From IMG/VR virus record IMGVR_UViG_3300042691_011765, positions 1 to 63,511 of that record: a stretch of 63,511 nucleotides of DNA; one strand, written 5' to 3'. Of this stretch, positions 25,472 to 34,929 are shown in pieces. The notes beneath the pieces were generated by a model. That model ran no database searches. It had not been told where the DNA came from and saw only the letters and a program-made list of their open reading frames with translations. Numbering within the stretch: position 1 is the stretch's first letter; the number at the start of each line of letters is the position of its first letter. This DNA comes from a virus. The translations under genes and the position numbers were made by a program.

Positions 25472-27862
25472 TTATCTCTTCCCGTCCGGCCTGATATCAA
25501 TACGGGGTACACCTAACTGCCACGCTACACCTTGCCCGGTAGACCTGATCTCAAACGCCATCTGCCGCCCACGCACCCGGGTGTAGACCTGCCCCGTGTA
25601 TTCCTGAATGTTGTACGTCCTAACATTCGGATCGCTGTAGTCGTTACCGCTAACAACCGCCTCGGCACTCGGGGTGCCATACGCAGAACCCGAGAACTGC
25701 CGGGGCTTGCAGACCATGGTCACCGAGGGCGTCCCGGTGGCAGTGGTGGAGCTGTCAAAGGTCAAGTCGGGGATGATCCGCCAGACGAACCCAAAGTTGT
25801 GACCGTCGCCAATGTCGAAGTCCGAAGAGCTGATGTACGCCTCAATCGGCACCAGCGTGTCCGTGGAGTTGTCGTCGTTCCCAATCTCGTGGAACATGAC
25901 TTGGTTGGATACGATCAGAGGCACCGAATCGTAAGCATCGTGAGAGGCTGCGGTACTGTCCACGCCTCGGGTGCAACCGGTCAAAGCCACGTTGTTCCTG
26001 TTGGTGTATGTGATCTTCTCGCTGCCAATCTGGACGGTTCCAGAATACGGGTAGCTTGATGCGTCCAGAAGGTTGATGGTCGTGACGGAAGAGTTGATGC
26101 TGGAGGCCAGATAGCTGGTCTTGATGCTGAACGAACCCATCGGGCGCTCGCGCAAGGAAGAATCCAACCACGCGGTTCTGAGCATCGTTCCGTAGTACCA
26201 AGTGTTCTCAAGGTAGTTGTAAATCACATACCGGTCATTGACCGTGCTACCAGCAGACGGGTAGAACCACCATACCTCGCTGTATTGCTCGTTGCCACCA
26301 GCGACGACTTGGAACGACTGATCCATGTTGAAATCGTCGAAGATGAATTGGCGCACACTGCAAGGTAGCGTTTGGACGCGACCGTCATACATATAGAACT
26401 TGTCGATGCCCATCCAGAACATCAGGTTGCTGGCACCCACCACGGCGTTGGGAGAGGCGATGGAGATACCGTCCATCAGAAGGTTTACACCCCAGACATA
26501 CGGTGGCCCCAGATACTGCATAGAGTAGATGGCGCTGTCCGACCAGACCACAAACTCCTGCCTGCCATGGCGAGCAGTCACCAGCCGTGAGCCATGCGAA
26601 AACCTAATCTCACCAGCTTGATTATCAGCAGCGGGAACCCACTGATAAATGTTCTCCTGATCCGACCAGCGAACCAGCATGGGGTCAAATTCTGTCTCGG
26701 AATCACCCGGGTCATACGAGTTAGCGCCGATACAAATGGCAAACCGCTGCACCCCGGAAGTGTGGACTTCAAATACCCGGTTTGGCACAAAGTCGCCGTC
26801 GTATCCTGCGGTGTTTGCCTTAAGCTCCAGCGTTTCCGCTCGTGGCGGGCTGGTTGTCGTATTTACTGTCCAATAGAATATCGCGCCCTCACGCACAGCA
26901 GCTACGAGGTCTTGGCCGTAGTTGTCGAGAGACCAGAGGCGCAGTCCGTTTGTCTCCTGCACCGGTGCAGTTCCAGAAAACTCTTCGCCCCAGCCGTCAA
27001 GGTAGCCAACGATGCTGGACGTAGATGCAATTTCTTGGGACACGCTGACGGTGTAGGTGCCAACCCCACCGGTTCCGCTACCAAGCGCAGTAACGGTAGT
27101 GCCCGCCGTAATCCCCGTGCCGCTGATAACCATGCCCACAGAGATGGTGCCGGAAGCTATCGCAGAAACAGTCATCACCGTGCCCGCGCCCGGAGGGGTG
27201 CCATCATCAATGGTCGCCGTGAAATCGGCGTAGACCGTATTCCCACCCCAAGGCCCGACACCCCAGCCGGTGCTGGGAGACACCACAGAATTACCTGCGT
27301 TGATCTGGTAGACCGCAGTAACAGAACCTCCGCCTCCAGAACCCGTCACTGTAGCGTTTGATGAAAGCACGACTTCGTAGAAGTTTGAATTGATGACGCG
27401 AATGACCTCAAACTCGCCATTCATGACCGTGTAGCCAGCGCCAGTTGCCCCGGCAAAAGTAACGTAGGTTCCGGTCGTTGCGCTGTGCGCAGTGTCATTA
27501 ACGACAACCAGCTTGCTGCCAGAGGTCAGGGCAAACGGATTGTTGGCAAGCGAAACCGATTCACGGAGCGGCGTAATGTCGTAGTAAGCGCCGCCGTTCT
27601 CAACGTAGAGCTTTTGCTCCGTACCCAAGGCCAGCAGGTTGCTGCTGTTGAGGGTAATCCAGTTCCAGAGGTTGCGGCATATGCCTTTAAACGTGCCAAG
27701 GGCACCTGCACCGGAGGAGGCTATGTTCTGCCAGCCGCCGATCTTCTCCGGGTAGCCCGAGCGGAAACGAACCTTGTCGCAGTCGAACCAACCCCCTTCA
27801 CCGGCATAATTGGTATTCTCTCGATTGATGCCCGGTTTAAATTGGAGCTTGGATAACGGCAT
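25472..27862 (-). CDS. Tail/connector protein, P22 gp10-like (796 residues)
   Basis: The N-terminus [37 protein letters not shown] is the hallmark of phage proteins that plug or stabilise the head-tail junction after packaging. Most of the chain is beta-rich with [11 protein letters not shown] and [11 protein letters not shown] segments. Residues ~225-290 contain an inserted Gly-Thr module ([21 protein letters not shown]) shared with the next gene. It probably forms a tail tube or hub. The assignment to gp10-like function is from N-terminal resemblance and position. Confidence 0.75.
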   Translation of the reverse strand: MPLSKLQFKPGINRENTNYAGEGGWFDCDKVRFRSGYPEKIGGWQNIASSGAGALGTFKGICRNLWNWITLNSSNLLALGTEQKLYVENGGAYYDITPLRESVSLANNPFALTSGSKLVVVNDTAHSATTGTYVTFAGATGAGYTVMNGEFEVIRVINSNFYEVVLSSNATVTGSGGGGSVTAVYQINAGNSVVSPSTGWGVGPWGGNTVYADFTATIDDGTPPGAGTVMTVSAIASGTISVGMVISGTGITAGTTVTALGSGTGGVGTYTVSVSQEIASTSSIVGYLDGWGEEFSGTAPVQETNGLRLWSLDNYGQDLVAAVREGAIFYWTVNTTTSPPRAETLELKANTAGYDGDFVPNRVFEVHTSGVQRFAICIGANSYDPGDSETEFDPMLVRWSDQENIYQWVPAADNQAGEIRFSHGSRLVTARHGRQEFVVWSDSAIYSMQYLGPPYVWGVNLLMDGISIASPNAVVGASNLMFWMGIDKFYMYDGRVQTLPCSVRQFIFDDFNMDQSFQVVAGGNEQYSEVWWFYPSAGSTVNDRYVIYNYLENTWYYGTMLRTAWLDSSLRERPMGSFSIKTSYLASSINSSVTTINLLDASSYPYSGTVQIGSEKITYTNRNNVALTGCTRGVDSTAASHDAYDSVPLIVSNQVMFHEIGNDDNSTDTLVPIEAYISSSDFDIGDGHNFGFVWRIIPDLTFDSSTTATGTPSVTMVCKPRQFSGSAYGTPSAEAVVSGNDYSDPNVRTYNIQEYTGQVYTRVRGRQMAFEIRSTGQGVAWQLGVPRIDIRPDGKR

Positions 27863-27865
27863 GTG

Positions 27866-28348
27866 TCAGTCCCCCAGCAAATACATCGCTTGCTCGTCCT
27901 TACGGCGTTTAACCAGCCCGGGAAGCTCCCGGCCACCAGCCTTAGTCCAAGCCATGAACGCTTCGGCAGCGCCTTCGAAGTCGCCCCGATTGTGCTTCAT
28001 CCGGATTGTAGAACGCTGCAAGTTTCCCAGCCCTACATTGAAACTGAAGGAAACCAGCGCATCAAAGCGACGCTGATTAAGGCCAGCAGGGCACAGTCGT
28101 AGAACCCCCTGTTCAAAGCGTCGGAGATCAGCCGCAAGAATTTGATCCACTTCATCGGGTGTCAGAGTCCTATCCCATCCGTCCGGTATCGGCAGCGCCT
28201 TCCTGTCGGCCAGCGGCACCGCAATATGCTTGGGGTCGATGACATGCCCCACCCCCACAGTCCAGAGCAAGGCAGGGCACCGATAGGGTTTAAACCTCAC
28301 CCCCTCGTGGTGCTTGATCACCTTGATAGCCTCTGGGCTTACTTTCAT
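27866..28348 (-). CDS. Endolysin, GH24 phage lysozyme
   Basis: This 160-residue muramidase cleaves peptidoglycan at lysis. The catalytic signature E15-(8 residues)-C24-(5)-T30 within KHHEGVRFKPYRCPALLWTVGVGH matches the T4-lysozyme family, with Cys in place of Asp as in many P22/P21-like lysozymes. ALVSFSFNVGLGNLQRST is the conserved C-terminal helix. There is no signal peptide, so release needs the adjacent holin. The start at 28348 begins MKVSPEAI and overlaps the holin stop by 4 nt. Confidence 0.93.
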   Translation of the reverse strand: MKVSPEAIKVIKHHEGVRFKPYRCPALLWTVGVGHVIDPKHIAVPLADRKALPIPDGWDRTLTPDEVDQILAADLRRFEQGVLRLCPAGLNQRRFDALVSFSFNVGLGNLQRSTIRMKHNRGDFEGAAEAFMAWTKAGGRELPGLVKRRKDEQAMYLLGD

Positions 28349-28830
28349 TTCTTGCTGAATGCCTGCGTACCAAACCAAAAAGCCACCACGGACGACCAGA
28401 TCAGTTGCGTCTCGTCATCCCACAGTTGATCCAGCATGACCTCAAAGTCCGTCCCCATCTTCAAGGCGTAGTAGAACCCGGCCACCTCGACGAAGCAGAA
28501 CAGGATGAACAGCCCGTAGGTGATGGCAGGGCGCACCATAGCCCTCGCGTTGACCACCCACTGACTCGCACCCTTCCCGATTTCAATGTCGTGCTTGTAG
28601 AGGGATTCTCGCTCCTGAACGGCGGTCTGCATGGCCACCTGATCCGTCCGGATTTCCTCGACCCTTTGCTGCGCTGCAAAACCCAGCTTCAGGGTTTCAA
28701 GTTCCTTCTCCCGCTGCATCTGCGCCAGAGCCAGCTCGTGCTTCTTGTCGGCCCGGTCTTGGAAGAAGTCCAGCAGCTTCGGCAGGCCACCTGCCAGAAA
28801 CGATACGAGGGTGGAGAGTAGGGTAATCAT
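28345..28830 (-). CDS. Holin of the three-TM, GTA-type family
   Basis: This 161-residue protein has a short hydrophobic N-terminus (LLSTLVSFLAGGL), a long charged helix (about 22-90) and two further hydrophobic segments: RPAITYGLFILFCFVEVAGFYYAL and LIWSSVVAFWFGTQAF. The layout and the RPAITY/FWFG motifs fit holins known from gene transfer agents and many tailed phages. It would form the membrane lesion that frees the endolysin encoded just downstream. Together with the next two genes it makes a compact lysis cassette. Confidence 0.8.
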   Translation of the reverse strand: MITLLSTLVSFLAGGLPKLLDFFQDRADKKHELALAQMQREKELETLKLGFAAQQRVEEIRTDQVAMQTAVQERESLYKHDIEIGKGASQWVVNARAMVRPAITYGLFILFCFVEVAGFYYALKMGTDFEVMLDQLWDDETQLIWSSVVAFWFGTQAFSKK

Positions 28831-29180
28831 TCGCCTTCCTTCTTCATGGTCACGGTATCCTCGCCCTTGGCAACGGTCACCTTCTCGCCGTCTACCTGCA
28901 CCTTCATGGGCGGCTCCTTCTGGTCGAGGCGCTGGATCAGGTCAGCAATGACCTTAAACTCCGGCTTCTCTTCCTTGTCCTTCGTGCCTGCAACGCCGTT
29001 CATCATGGAGATCAGGGCGGTCAAGGACGCGCCAAGCAGCCCCATCACCGCAGCCATCTTGGACTCCTCCAGCACGATAGAAGCCCCTACCCCTACGCAG
29101 ACGATCAGGGTGATGTAGGCCAGCCCCTGCTTGCCGATAGTCTTACCAGCGACTTCCTTGGCGGATTCGTTCTCGTTCAT
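28827..29180 (-). CDS. Small two-TM membrane protein in the lysis cassette
   Basis: This 117-residue protein has two hydrophobic segments at about residues 19-36 (LAYITLIVCVGVGASIVL) and 42-62 (MAAVMGLLGASLTALISMM). A charged Lys/Glu-rich C-terminal tail follows. It overlaps both neighbours by 4 nt and lies beside the three-TM holin, so it may be a second holin, an antiholin or a pinholin. It has no recognised family. Confidence 0.65.
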   Translation of the reverse strand: MNENESAKEVAGKTIGKQGLAYITLIVCVGVGASIVLEESKMAAVMGLLGASLTALISMMNGVAGTKDKEEKPEFKVIADLIQRLDQKEPPMKVQVDGEKVTVAKGEDTVTMKKEGE

Positions 29181-29440
29181 TTCTGCTTCTGCCTTTCTTC
29201 CATCAGCTTCAACCTGACCTGAAGATCGTGGAGGTCATGGTAAATCTGCTCCTTCAGCCTGTGCCTATGTTCCGCAGACAGCGGGCTGTCCGTTGGGGTG
29301 CCTTGCGGAGTGATGAGGGCAGGCATCTGCCCCTCGATCTTGGTCAGGCGAGTATTGAAGGATGATACCTCCCCCAGCAGCCAAGCAAGCGCGGCCACCA
29401 CGATGGGGATGACCGCCTTCAGTACGTCTTGCCAATTCAT
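29177..29440 (-). CDS. Single-TM coiled-coil protein, possible lysis accessory
   Basis: The start at 29440 follows GGAGGT. The 87-residue protein has one N-terminal membrane segment (VLKAVIPIVVAALAWLLG). A charged helical region (HRHRLKEQIYHDLHDLQVRLKLMEERQKQK) follows. This resembles spanin i-subunits or antiholin-type proteins, but no outer-membrane partner is visible. The position at the head of the lysis cassette supports a role in lysis. Confidence 0.6.
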   Translation of the reverse strand: MNWQDVLKAVIPIVVAALAWLLGEVSSFNTRLTKIEGQMPALITPQGTPTDSPLSAEHRHRLKEQIYHDLHDLQVRLKLMEERQKQK

Positions 29441-29454
29441 TTGATACCTCCGCA

Positions 29455-29655
29455 TTAGCCGCTGAACGCGACTTCAGAGAACGCAGCGGAACCAAACGCG
29501 CCCGATGCGCTGCTTGGGTAATACACTAACTTCCATACCCCGCTTTGTTTTACGTATATAGCAACGGGCGCTTTCCAGACGCCTGCGTCTTTGACGTAGG
29601 CAAAAACCACCTGCTTGATGGTTCCGCTTTGCTTTACGTAAATTGAAGAAGCCAT
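29455..29655 (-). CDS. Small tail-associated protein with YVKxxGxWK repeats
   Basis: In this 66-residue protein the start at 29655 gives MASSIYVKQSG. Three imperfect repeats of about 14-15 residues follow: IYVKQSGTIKQ, AYVKDAGVWKA and IYVKQSGVWKL. This is a motif that recurs in phage tail-fibre-region proteins. The C-terminus ends in small residues (GAFGSAAFSEVAFSG), echoing the FSDAPFS units of the giant repeat protein at 31460. Probably a small virion or fibre-tip component. Confidence 0.65.
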   Translation of the reverse strand: MASSIYVKQSGTIKQVVFAYVKDAGVWKAPVAIYVKQSGVWKLVYYPSSASGAFGSAAFSEVAFSG

Positions 29656-30287
29656 TACGTGGCAACCTGATACCAAATGTCTCCGTCAGTCCCGCCGGTC
29701 GGAGTGCTGGTGGATACAGTTCTTGTCCCGTATCCGTTTGAGGTAGCGTTGGAGATACTGATGTTCCAAGACCCCGTTGCATCAGTGCCATCTCTGGCAG
29801 GGACATCCAAGTTTGTTCGTGCGCCAGATGCCGTAGTTGCTCCAGTGCCACCATACAAAACAGGCAGCCGGGATATCTGCGGAACGACGTTTGTGCCGTC
29901 CGAATACACCTGCAGGTAAGTGCCATTCGCCACCGTCACACCGGTTCCTGCCGAGGTCTTGACGACTATACTCTGACTACCTGACGTATTGTTGTAAATC
30001 AGGTAGGTCTTCTGGATCGCCGGATCAATAATCAGATTCCGGGTCGCCGTAAGGGATACAGAGGATGTGACGTTTAAAGCATAACAGCGAGCCGCTTGGC
30101 TGGCGTTGCTGTTTGTTATGGCTATGGTTTTATCAGCGTCGGTCGCAAAGTCAACCGTGCCATAACCAACAATCGCCTGCTCCAGCGCATACCGAAAGTT
30201 GTCGTTGGTCGTTGACCCCCAAGTACCCGCCTGTTCGCCGGTCTGAATCAGTTCGATCTTGAGGTTAGTGGAGTACTGGGAAGCCAT
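29655..30287 (-). CDS. Tail fibre-like protein, 210 residues
   Basis: The conserved N-terminus YSTNLKIELIQTGEQAGTWG-STTNDNFRYALEQAIVGY is widespread in phage fibre/tail-tip proteins. The middle is beta-rich. The C-terminal part contains LPVLYGGTGATTASGARTNL, the collagen-like GGTGA element typical of fibre proteins. It lies among other fibre genes and likely contributes to host recognition. Confidence 0.75.
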   Translation of the reverse strand: MASQYSTNLKIELIQTGEQAGTWGSTTNDNFRYALEQAIVGYGTVDFATDADKTIAITNSNASQAARCYALNVTSSVSLTATRNLIIDPAIQKTYLIYNNTSGSQSIVVKTSAGTGVTVANGTYLQVYSDGTNVVPQISRLPVLYGGTGATTASGARTNLDVPARDGTDATGSWNISISNATSNGYGTRTVSTSTPTGGTDGDIWYQVAT

Positions 30288-30299
30288 AGTGTTGACCCT

Positions 30300-30557
30300 T
30301 TACGCAGGTGCTTGGGGTTTGGGCTCGTTCACCACCGGACTTATGGCATCCGAAACAGTGTCGTACCAGAACTGATCAGCAATTACAGTGGCGTCGCAAT
30401 CAATCCAAAACAGTGGAGGTGCGACTTCAAATGCAGCATCCTCAACCTCGCATATACGAGCACTGTTAGGGTAGGTAGAAAATACGGGCTTTAGAGGATT
30501 ACCAGCCCATGAAGAAATATAAGAAACAGATGCCCTCGGGTCAATCAATGCTTTCAT
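30300..30557 (-). CDS. Small conserved tail-region protein, 85 residues
   Basis: The sequence starts MKALIDPRASVSYISSW and contains ARICEVEDAAFEVAPPLFWIDCDATVIADQFWYD. This pattern is found in small proteins encoded beside tail fibres in many phages; they may be fibre assembly factors. Function is unproven. Confidence 0.65.
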   Translation of the reverse strand: MKALIDPRASVSYISSWAGNPLKPVFSTYPNSARICEVEDAAFEVAPPLFWIDCDATVIADQFWYDTVSDAISPVVNEPKPQAPA

Positions 30558-30560
30558 GGT

Positions 30561-31439
30561 TTATCCTATGTATTCGATATAGACTGCGCCACTGGTGCCG
30601 CCGGTTGCGTTACCTCCAGATACGTTTTCACCTAGACCGTTGGCACCGGGAATATAGTTAATAGAAGCCGACCAAGTCTGCGCTGTTGTAGAAGATAACG
30701 CATTCAGCCTTGTCGATCTTCCGGCAAAAACAACGCCGGTGCTGCCGTAAACACCGCCAGTAGATACCGAAGCGTTCGCGGTTATGCCGTTAGAACCAGC
30801 GCCGTCTGCTCCGTCACCGCCGTTTGATATACCTCCAGCCCCTCCAGTAGCGGAAATAAGGGAGCCAAGAGAGCTGGAGTTCCCAGAGGCTCCGTTGGCG
30901 GAAGTTAACCCCCCATTACCCCCTGCTCCAACAGTTACCGAATAGCCGGTTCCGGGCGTTACCGTATAAATGCCGATTGCCAGACCGCCTTTCCCACCAG
31001 CGCCGCCGGGGTCACCGTTATTGCCACCACCACCTCCGCCGCCAGCAATACAAACCACCCTAATCCGACTAACACCGACCGGGCAAGTCCATGTGTTATT
31101 GGCGGTGTAAAGGTCGTATTTAAGTTGCTGATCGGCAACACTGGCGGGGAACGTTACAAACACATCCTTGGTGCCCGCTGAGAAGTTGACGAGGGAGCCA
31201 GCGTTTGATGACGCATAAACAGTGGTGCGGGCCAAGGTGGTCGAAGCGGACAGCGTACCAAGCCCTACCTCCCACTCCGAAGTGCCCTGCCCGGCAATAC
31301 AGTAGTACGTCGTGTTGCTGGTGCCGATAGCCGCGTTAAAGTTCTGGAAGCCCGTAGGCGCGGTGCCGGACAGCGTGACGCTGCCGGTTCCGGTCGTGGT
31401 GGTCGTGTCTTTGACACGGTCTTTTAGAACAAATGCCAT
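30561..31439 (-). CDS. Glycine-rich tail fibre / receptor-recognition protein
   Basis: In this 292-residue protein, residues 1-115 form a conserved attachment domain (FVLKDRVKDTTTTTGTGSVTLSG...FPASVADQQLKYD). The C-terminal part starts with WTCPVGVSRIRVVCIAGGGGGGG and continues with many Gly-rich loops (GGAGGKGGLAIG, GGNGGLTS, GGDGADGAG) before SGAVYIEYIG. Polyglycine-II-type sandwiches of this sort form adhesin tips in phages. Likely a host-binding component and a good candidate for host-range variation. Confidence 0.75.
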   Translation of the reverse strand: MAFVLKDRVKDTTTTTGTGSVTLSGTAPTGFQNFNAAIGTSNTTYYCIAGQGTSEWEVGLGTLSASTTLARTTVYASSNAGSLVNFSAGTKDVFVTFPASVADQQLKYDLYTANNTWTCPVGVSRIRVVCIAGGGGGGGNNGDPGGAGGKGGLAIGIYTVTPGTGYSVTVGAGGNGGLTSANGASGNSSSLGSLISATGGAGGISNGGDGADGAGSNGITANASVSTGGVYGSTGVVFAGRSTRLNALSSTTAQTWSASINYIPGANGLGENVSGGNATGGTSGAVYIEYIG

Positions 31440-31459
31440 GGTTTAGTCCTTATCGGTTG

Positions 31460-34400
31460 TCACTCAGTTATTTCTTCCCATTCAGGGTCTTGTACTGTGT
31501 TTATTTCAGACCAGTTACCTGATGCCGCGCCGGTATTGATGGGAGTCCACCCCGGAGACTGCTGGCTACCGACAGCCGACCAGCCCGCACTTTGGACAGA
31601 ACCTATCATACCCCAGTTTGGCGTCTGAACGGTATTGATCTGGCCCCACGAAGTCGAGGGTTCCCCGGTGATTTCCACCCATCCGGGCTGCTGAACCGTG
31701 CTGATCGCAACCCAACTGCCGGTAGCCGATCCGGTGTTGATGGTCACCCACCCCGGGGTTTGCTGGTTGCTGATGGCAGCCCAGTTCGCGTTCTGGTTGG
31801 CGGTGATGTCGCCCCAGTTCGGGGTCTGGGTAGAGTCGATAACCACCCACAGGGGCGGCGGGAACACTTCCCCGGTCTCACCCGCTGCGAAAACCCCGGT
31901 AATGGTCACCGTAGCGCCGTTTGCGAGGGTTCCCACCTCGCCGGTCGCGGATACCCCGGACAGCGAAATCGTGATGACTGCGCCAAAGGCACCCACCCCG
32001 GAGACCGTCTGAACCCCGGTGATCTCCTGAGAATACCCCGCTCCAACGGAACCGACCTCGCCGGTGCCCTCCACCCCGGTCACAGTCACTATGGGGAAGG
32101 TGCCGACCTCGCCTGTAGCCTCTACCCCCGAAAGCTCGACCGTCGCGCTGGTGCTGATGCCGACATCGCCAACCTCACCGGCAGCTTCAACGCCCACCAG
32201 TTGGACTGAGACTGCGGCAGCAACATCGCCAAGCTGGCCGTAAGCAATGACGGGGGGAGTGCCTTCAGACCCAGCAAACGGGGCATACGCAAACGGTGCG
32301 TCACTGAACGCCCCTGCCCCCTCGATACCGCCGTTGATGGGAACCGTCGAGCTGGTGCTGACAGTGAAGGTTCCGACCTCGCCGGTCGCCTCCACCCCGG
32401 ACAGTTCGAAGCCGATGCCGACCGTGCCGGTCTCGCCGGTAGCCTCAACGCCAGAGAGCTGGACGGAGACCGCTACGCCGGTGTCACCAACCTGACCGAC
32501 CGCCGCTACGAGGGGGGTGCCCGAGAACCCGGCGAAGTTGGCATATGAGAACGGCGCATCGCTGAAGGCACCCGCGCCTTCGATTCCGCCGTTGATCTCT
32601 ACGGTTTTGCTGACGCTGACGACAAAGGTTCCTACCTCGCCCGTAGCCTGAACACCCGTCAGCTCAAACCCAACCCCTACGCTACCCGTCTCGCCAGTGG
32701 CCTCAACGCCAGACAGGGCGACCGTGATTTGGGCGGCGGCATCGCCAACCTGCCCAACGGCAGCAACCAGAGGAGTGCCCGCGTAACCCGCAAAGTTAGC
32801 GTAAGAGAACGGAGCGTCACTGAATGCGCCGACACCTTCGATGCCGCCGTTAAGCTCAACCGTTGCGCTGGTGCTGATTGCAAAACTACCGACTTCGCCC
32901 GTAGCCGAAACACCGGACAGCAGAACAGAAACGTCTGCACCAAGGGAACCGACCTCACCGGTAGCTTCAACCCCGGTAATCCCAACCGACGTTGTGGAGG
33001 CAACATCCCCAAGCTGACCAATCGCAATGACCGGCGGAGTGCCTACGTAGCCCGCGAAGTTTGCATAAGAGAACGGCGCGTCACTGAACGCGCCAACGCC
33101 CTCTATACCACCATTCAACTCGACGGTGGCACTGACGCTGATGATTACACTACCGACTTCTCCGGTGCCGGATACGCCAGACAGCTCAACCTGCCGGACT
33201 ACATTGCCAACCTCGCCCGTTGCTTCAACGCCAGAAATCAGAACCGAGGTGGTCGTGGCAACATCGCCAACTTGGCCAACCGCAGCAACCGGTGGCGTGC
33301 CAACAAAGCCAGCGAAGTTGGCGTAAGAGAATGGGGCATCGCTGAACGCTCCAGCGCCCTCTATGCCTCCGTTGATCTCCTGCGTAAACGAAACGCTAGT
33401 GGTTACACTGCCTACTTCCCCGGTGGCAGCGACGCCGGTAAGGGCTACAGATACTGAAACCCCCGCGTTGCCAACCTGACCCGTGGCAATAACGCCATCT
33501 TCCTGCGCGGAAGTGGAGTCAGTCACATCCCCAACGACGCCGGTGGCAGAGACTCCGGTTATCGCTACAGTGGTGCTTGGCGCTTCGTCGCCGGTTTGGC
33601 CAGTGGCGGCATTGCCAGAAATACCTACGGTGTAGGAGACATCTCCAACTGCGCCAGTAGCCGATACCCCGGAAAGAGTTACCGAGATCGTCTCGGCAAC
33701 ATCCCCAACCGCACCGGTTGCAGCAACCCCTGTGAGCGCAACGGAAACGGAGACCGCAACATTGCCGACACCTCCGGTGGCTTCAACCCCGGTAAGCGCA
33801 GCGGTCTGTATGGCCTCGCCAACAACATTTCCGACGATGCCCTGCGCATATACCCCGGGCGGGGTAGAGTCCCCGCTGAAGGGGGACACTGCAAACGGCG
33901 TCTCGCTGAACGCGCCCGTGCTCGACCACTTCGATATTTCAACCGTGGTCGATGGAGCCTCATCACCAGTCTGGCCGGTAGCAGCGTTACCGGATGCGGC
34001 GACAGTCGTGGACTCAGTGGGGTCTCCAACCTGACCTGTTGCCGCAACACCGGATAGCCCCACGGTGTAGAGGACGCTGCCCACCGCCCCGGTAGCAGAT
34101 ACCCCGGATAGCGCGATGGTTGTGGTTTCTGTCGGATCACCAAGCTGACCAGTAGCCGAAACGCCAGACAGAGCAACGGATGTAGTCTCTGTAGGATCAC
34201 CAACTTGACCCGTGGCTGAATTGCCGCTCAGCCCAACGGTGTAGAGAACGTTACCAACAGCGCCGGTGGCAGATACACCAGACAGAGCAACGGTCGTGGA
34301 TTCGGTGGGGTCTCCGACCTGCCCAGTTGCGGATACGCCGGACAGAGCTACCGTTGTGGATTCGGTGGGGTCTCCGACCTGACCCGTAGCGGCGTTGCCG

Positions 34401-34888
34401 GTAAGGCCAACCGAATACAGGACATCGCCAACCTGCCCGGTAGCCGAGTTACCGGTGATGGCAACGGTCGTGGACTCAGCAAAATCGCCGACCTGCCCGG
34501 TGGCCTCAACGCCCGTTAGGGATACGGTTCCATCAGCCGTTCCGACTACGGTGCCGACTTGCCCGGTAGCGGCATTGCCCGTGAGGGCAACAGAAGTGGA
34601 CTCGGTTGGATCACCAACTTGACCGGTAGCCGCATTACCGGTGAGAGCGATTGTTCTTGAGGTGGTTACACTTCCAACCGCACCCGTGGCAGCGTTGCCA
34701 GTGAGGGCTTTGGTGTTTGTCTTGCCGAGACTACCCACCGCGCCCGTGGCGGCATTGCCGGAGAGGGCTCGGGTGTAAGAAACACTACCAACGGCACCGG
34801 TCGCCGCAACCCCAGAAAGGGCTACGGACTTGACCGTCGTTGCCAGCGCACTAAACGGAGCCGCTGAAAATGGGGCGTCGCTAAACAT
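31460..34888 (-). CDS. Giant repeat protein: ATGxVG repeats, FSDAPFS units and a Trp-rich tail
   Basis: This 1142-residue protein is almost wholly repetitive. A unit of about 15-20 residues, consensus xVALSGVxATGxVGDV, recurs across residues 20 to ~1010. Five longer blocks begin GAFSDAPFSYANFAG and continue TPxVxAxGQxGDV; degenerate versions occur at the N-terminus (MFSDAPFSAAPFS) and near residue 340. The last ~125 residues switch to a Trp repeat of the form QTPNWxxIxTxQxPxW. It is probably a fibrous virion protein. No Shine-Dalgarno precedes the start; a GC-rich hairpin lies there instead. Repeats make copy-number change likely. Confidence 0.75.
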   Translation of the reverse strand: MFSDAPFSAAPFSALATTVKSVALSGVAATGAVGSVSYTRALSGNAATGAVGSLGKTNTKALTGNAATGAVGSVTTSRTIALTGNAATGQVGDPTESTSVALTGNAATGQVGTVVGTADGTVSLTGVEATGQVGDFAESTTVAITGNSATGQVGDVLYSVGLTGNAATGQVGDPTESTTVALSGVSATGQVGDPTESTTVALSGVSATGAVGNVLYTVGLSGNSATGQVGDPTETTSVALSGVSATGQLGDPTETTTIALSGVSATGAVGSVLYTVGLSGVAATGQVGDPTESTTVAASGNAATGQTGDEAPSTTVEISKWSSTGAFSETPFAVSPFSGDSTPPGVYAQGIVGNVVGEAIQTAALTGVEATGGVGNVAVSVSVALTGVAATGAVGDVAETISVTLSGVSATGAVGDVSYTVGISGNAATGQTGDEAPSTTVAITGVSATGVVGDVTDSTSAQEDGVIATGQVGNAGVSVSVALTGVAATGEVGSVTTSVSFTQEINGGIEGAGAFSDAPFSYANFAGFVGTPPVAAVGQVGDVATTTSVLISGVEATGEVGNVVRQVELSGVSGTGEVGSVIISVSATVELNGGIEGVGAFSDAPFSYANFAGYVGTPPVIAIGQLGDVASTTSVGITGVEATGEVGSLGADVSVLLSGVSATGEVGSFAISTSATVELNGGIEGVGAFSDAPFSYANFAGYAGTPLVAAVGQVGDAAAQITVALSGVEATGETGSVGVGFELTGVQATGEVGTFVVSVSKTVEINGGIEGAGAFSDAPFSYANFAGFSGTPLVAAVGQVGDTGVAVSVQLSGVEATGETGTVGIGFELSGVEATGEVGTFTVSTSSTVPINGGIEGAGAFSDAPFAYAPFAGSEGTPPVIAYGQLGDVAAAVSVQLVGVEAAGEVGDVGISTSATVELSGVEATGEVGTFPIVTVTGVEGTGEVGSVGAGYSQEITGVQTVSGVGAFGAVITISLSGVSATGEVGTLANGATVTITGVFAAGETGEVFPPPLWVVIDSTQTPNWGDITANQNANWAAISNQQTPGWVTINTGSATGSWVAISTVQQPGWVEITGEPSTSWGQINTVQTPNWGMIGSVQSAGWSAVGSQQSPGWTPINTGAASGNWSEINTVQDPEWEEITE

Positions 34889-34896
34889 GCGCTATT

Positions 34897-34920
34897 GGGG
34901 GGATACCATCCCCCCTTTTT
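34897..34920 (+). terminator. Hairpin between structural genes, oriented as a + strand terminator
   Basis: GGGGGGAT (34897-34904), ACC loop, ATCCCCCC (34908-34915), then TTTTT on the + strand. All genes here run on the - strand, for which the T tract is on the wrong side. It either blocks antisense transcription or acts as a structured 5' leader for the giant repeat gene. Confidence 0.55.
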
Positions 34921-34929
34921 GGCTTGAAG

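Noticed and set aside
28827-29180. Firm holin call for the two-TM protein
   Set aside because: A three-TM holin is already adjacent; topology alone cannot decide between holin, antiholin and other membrane roles.
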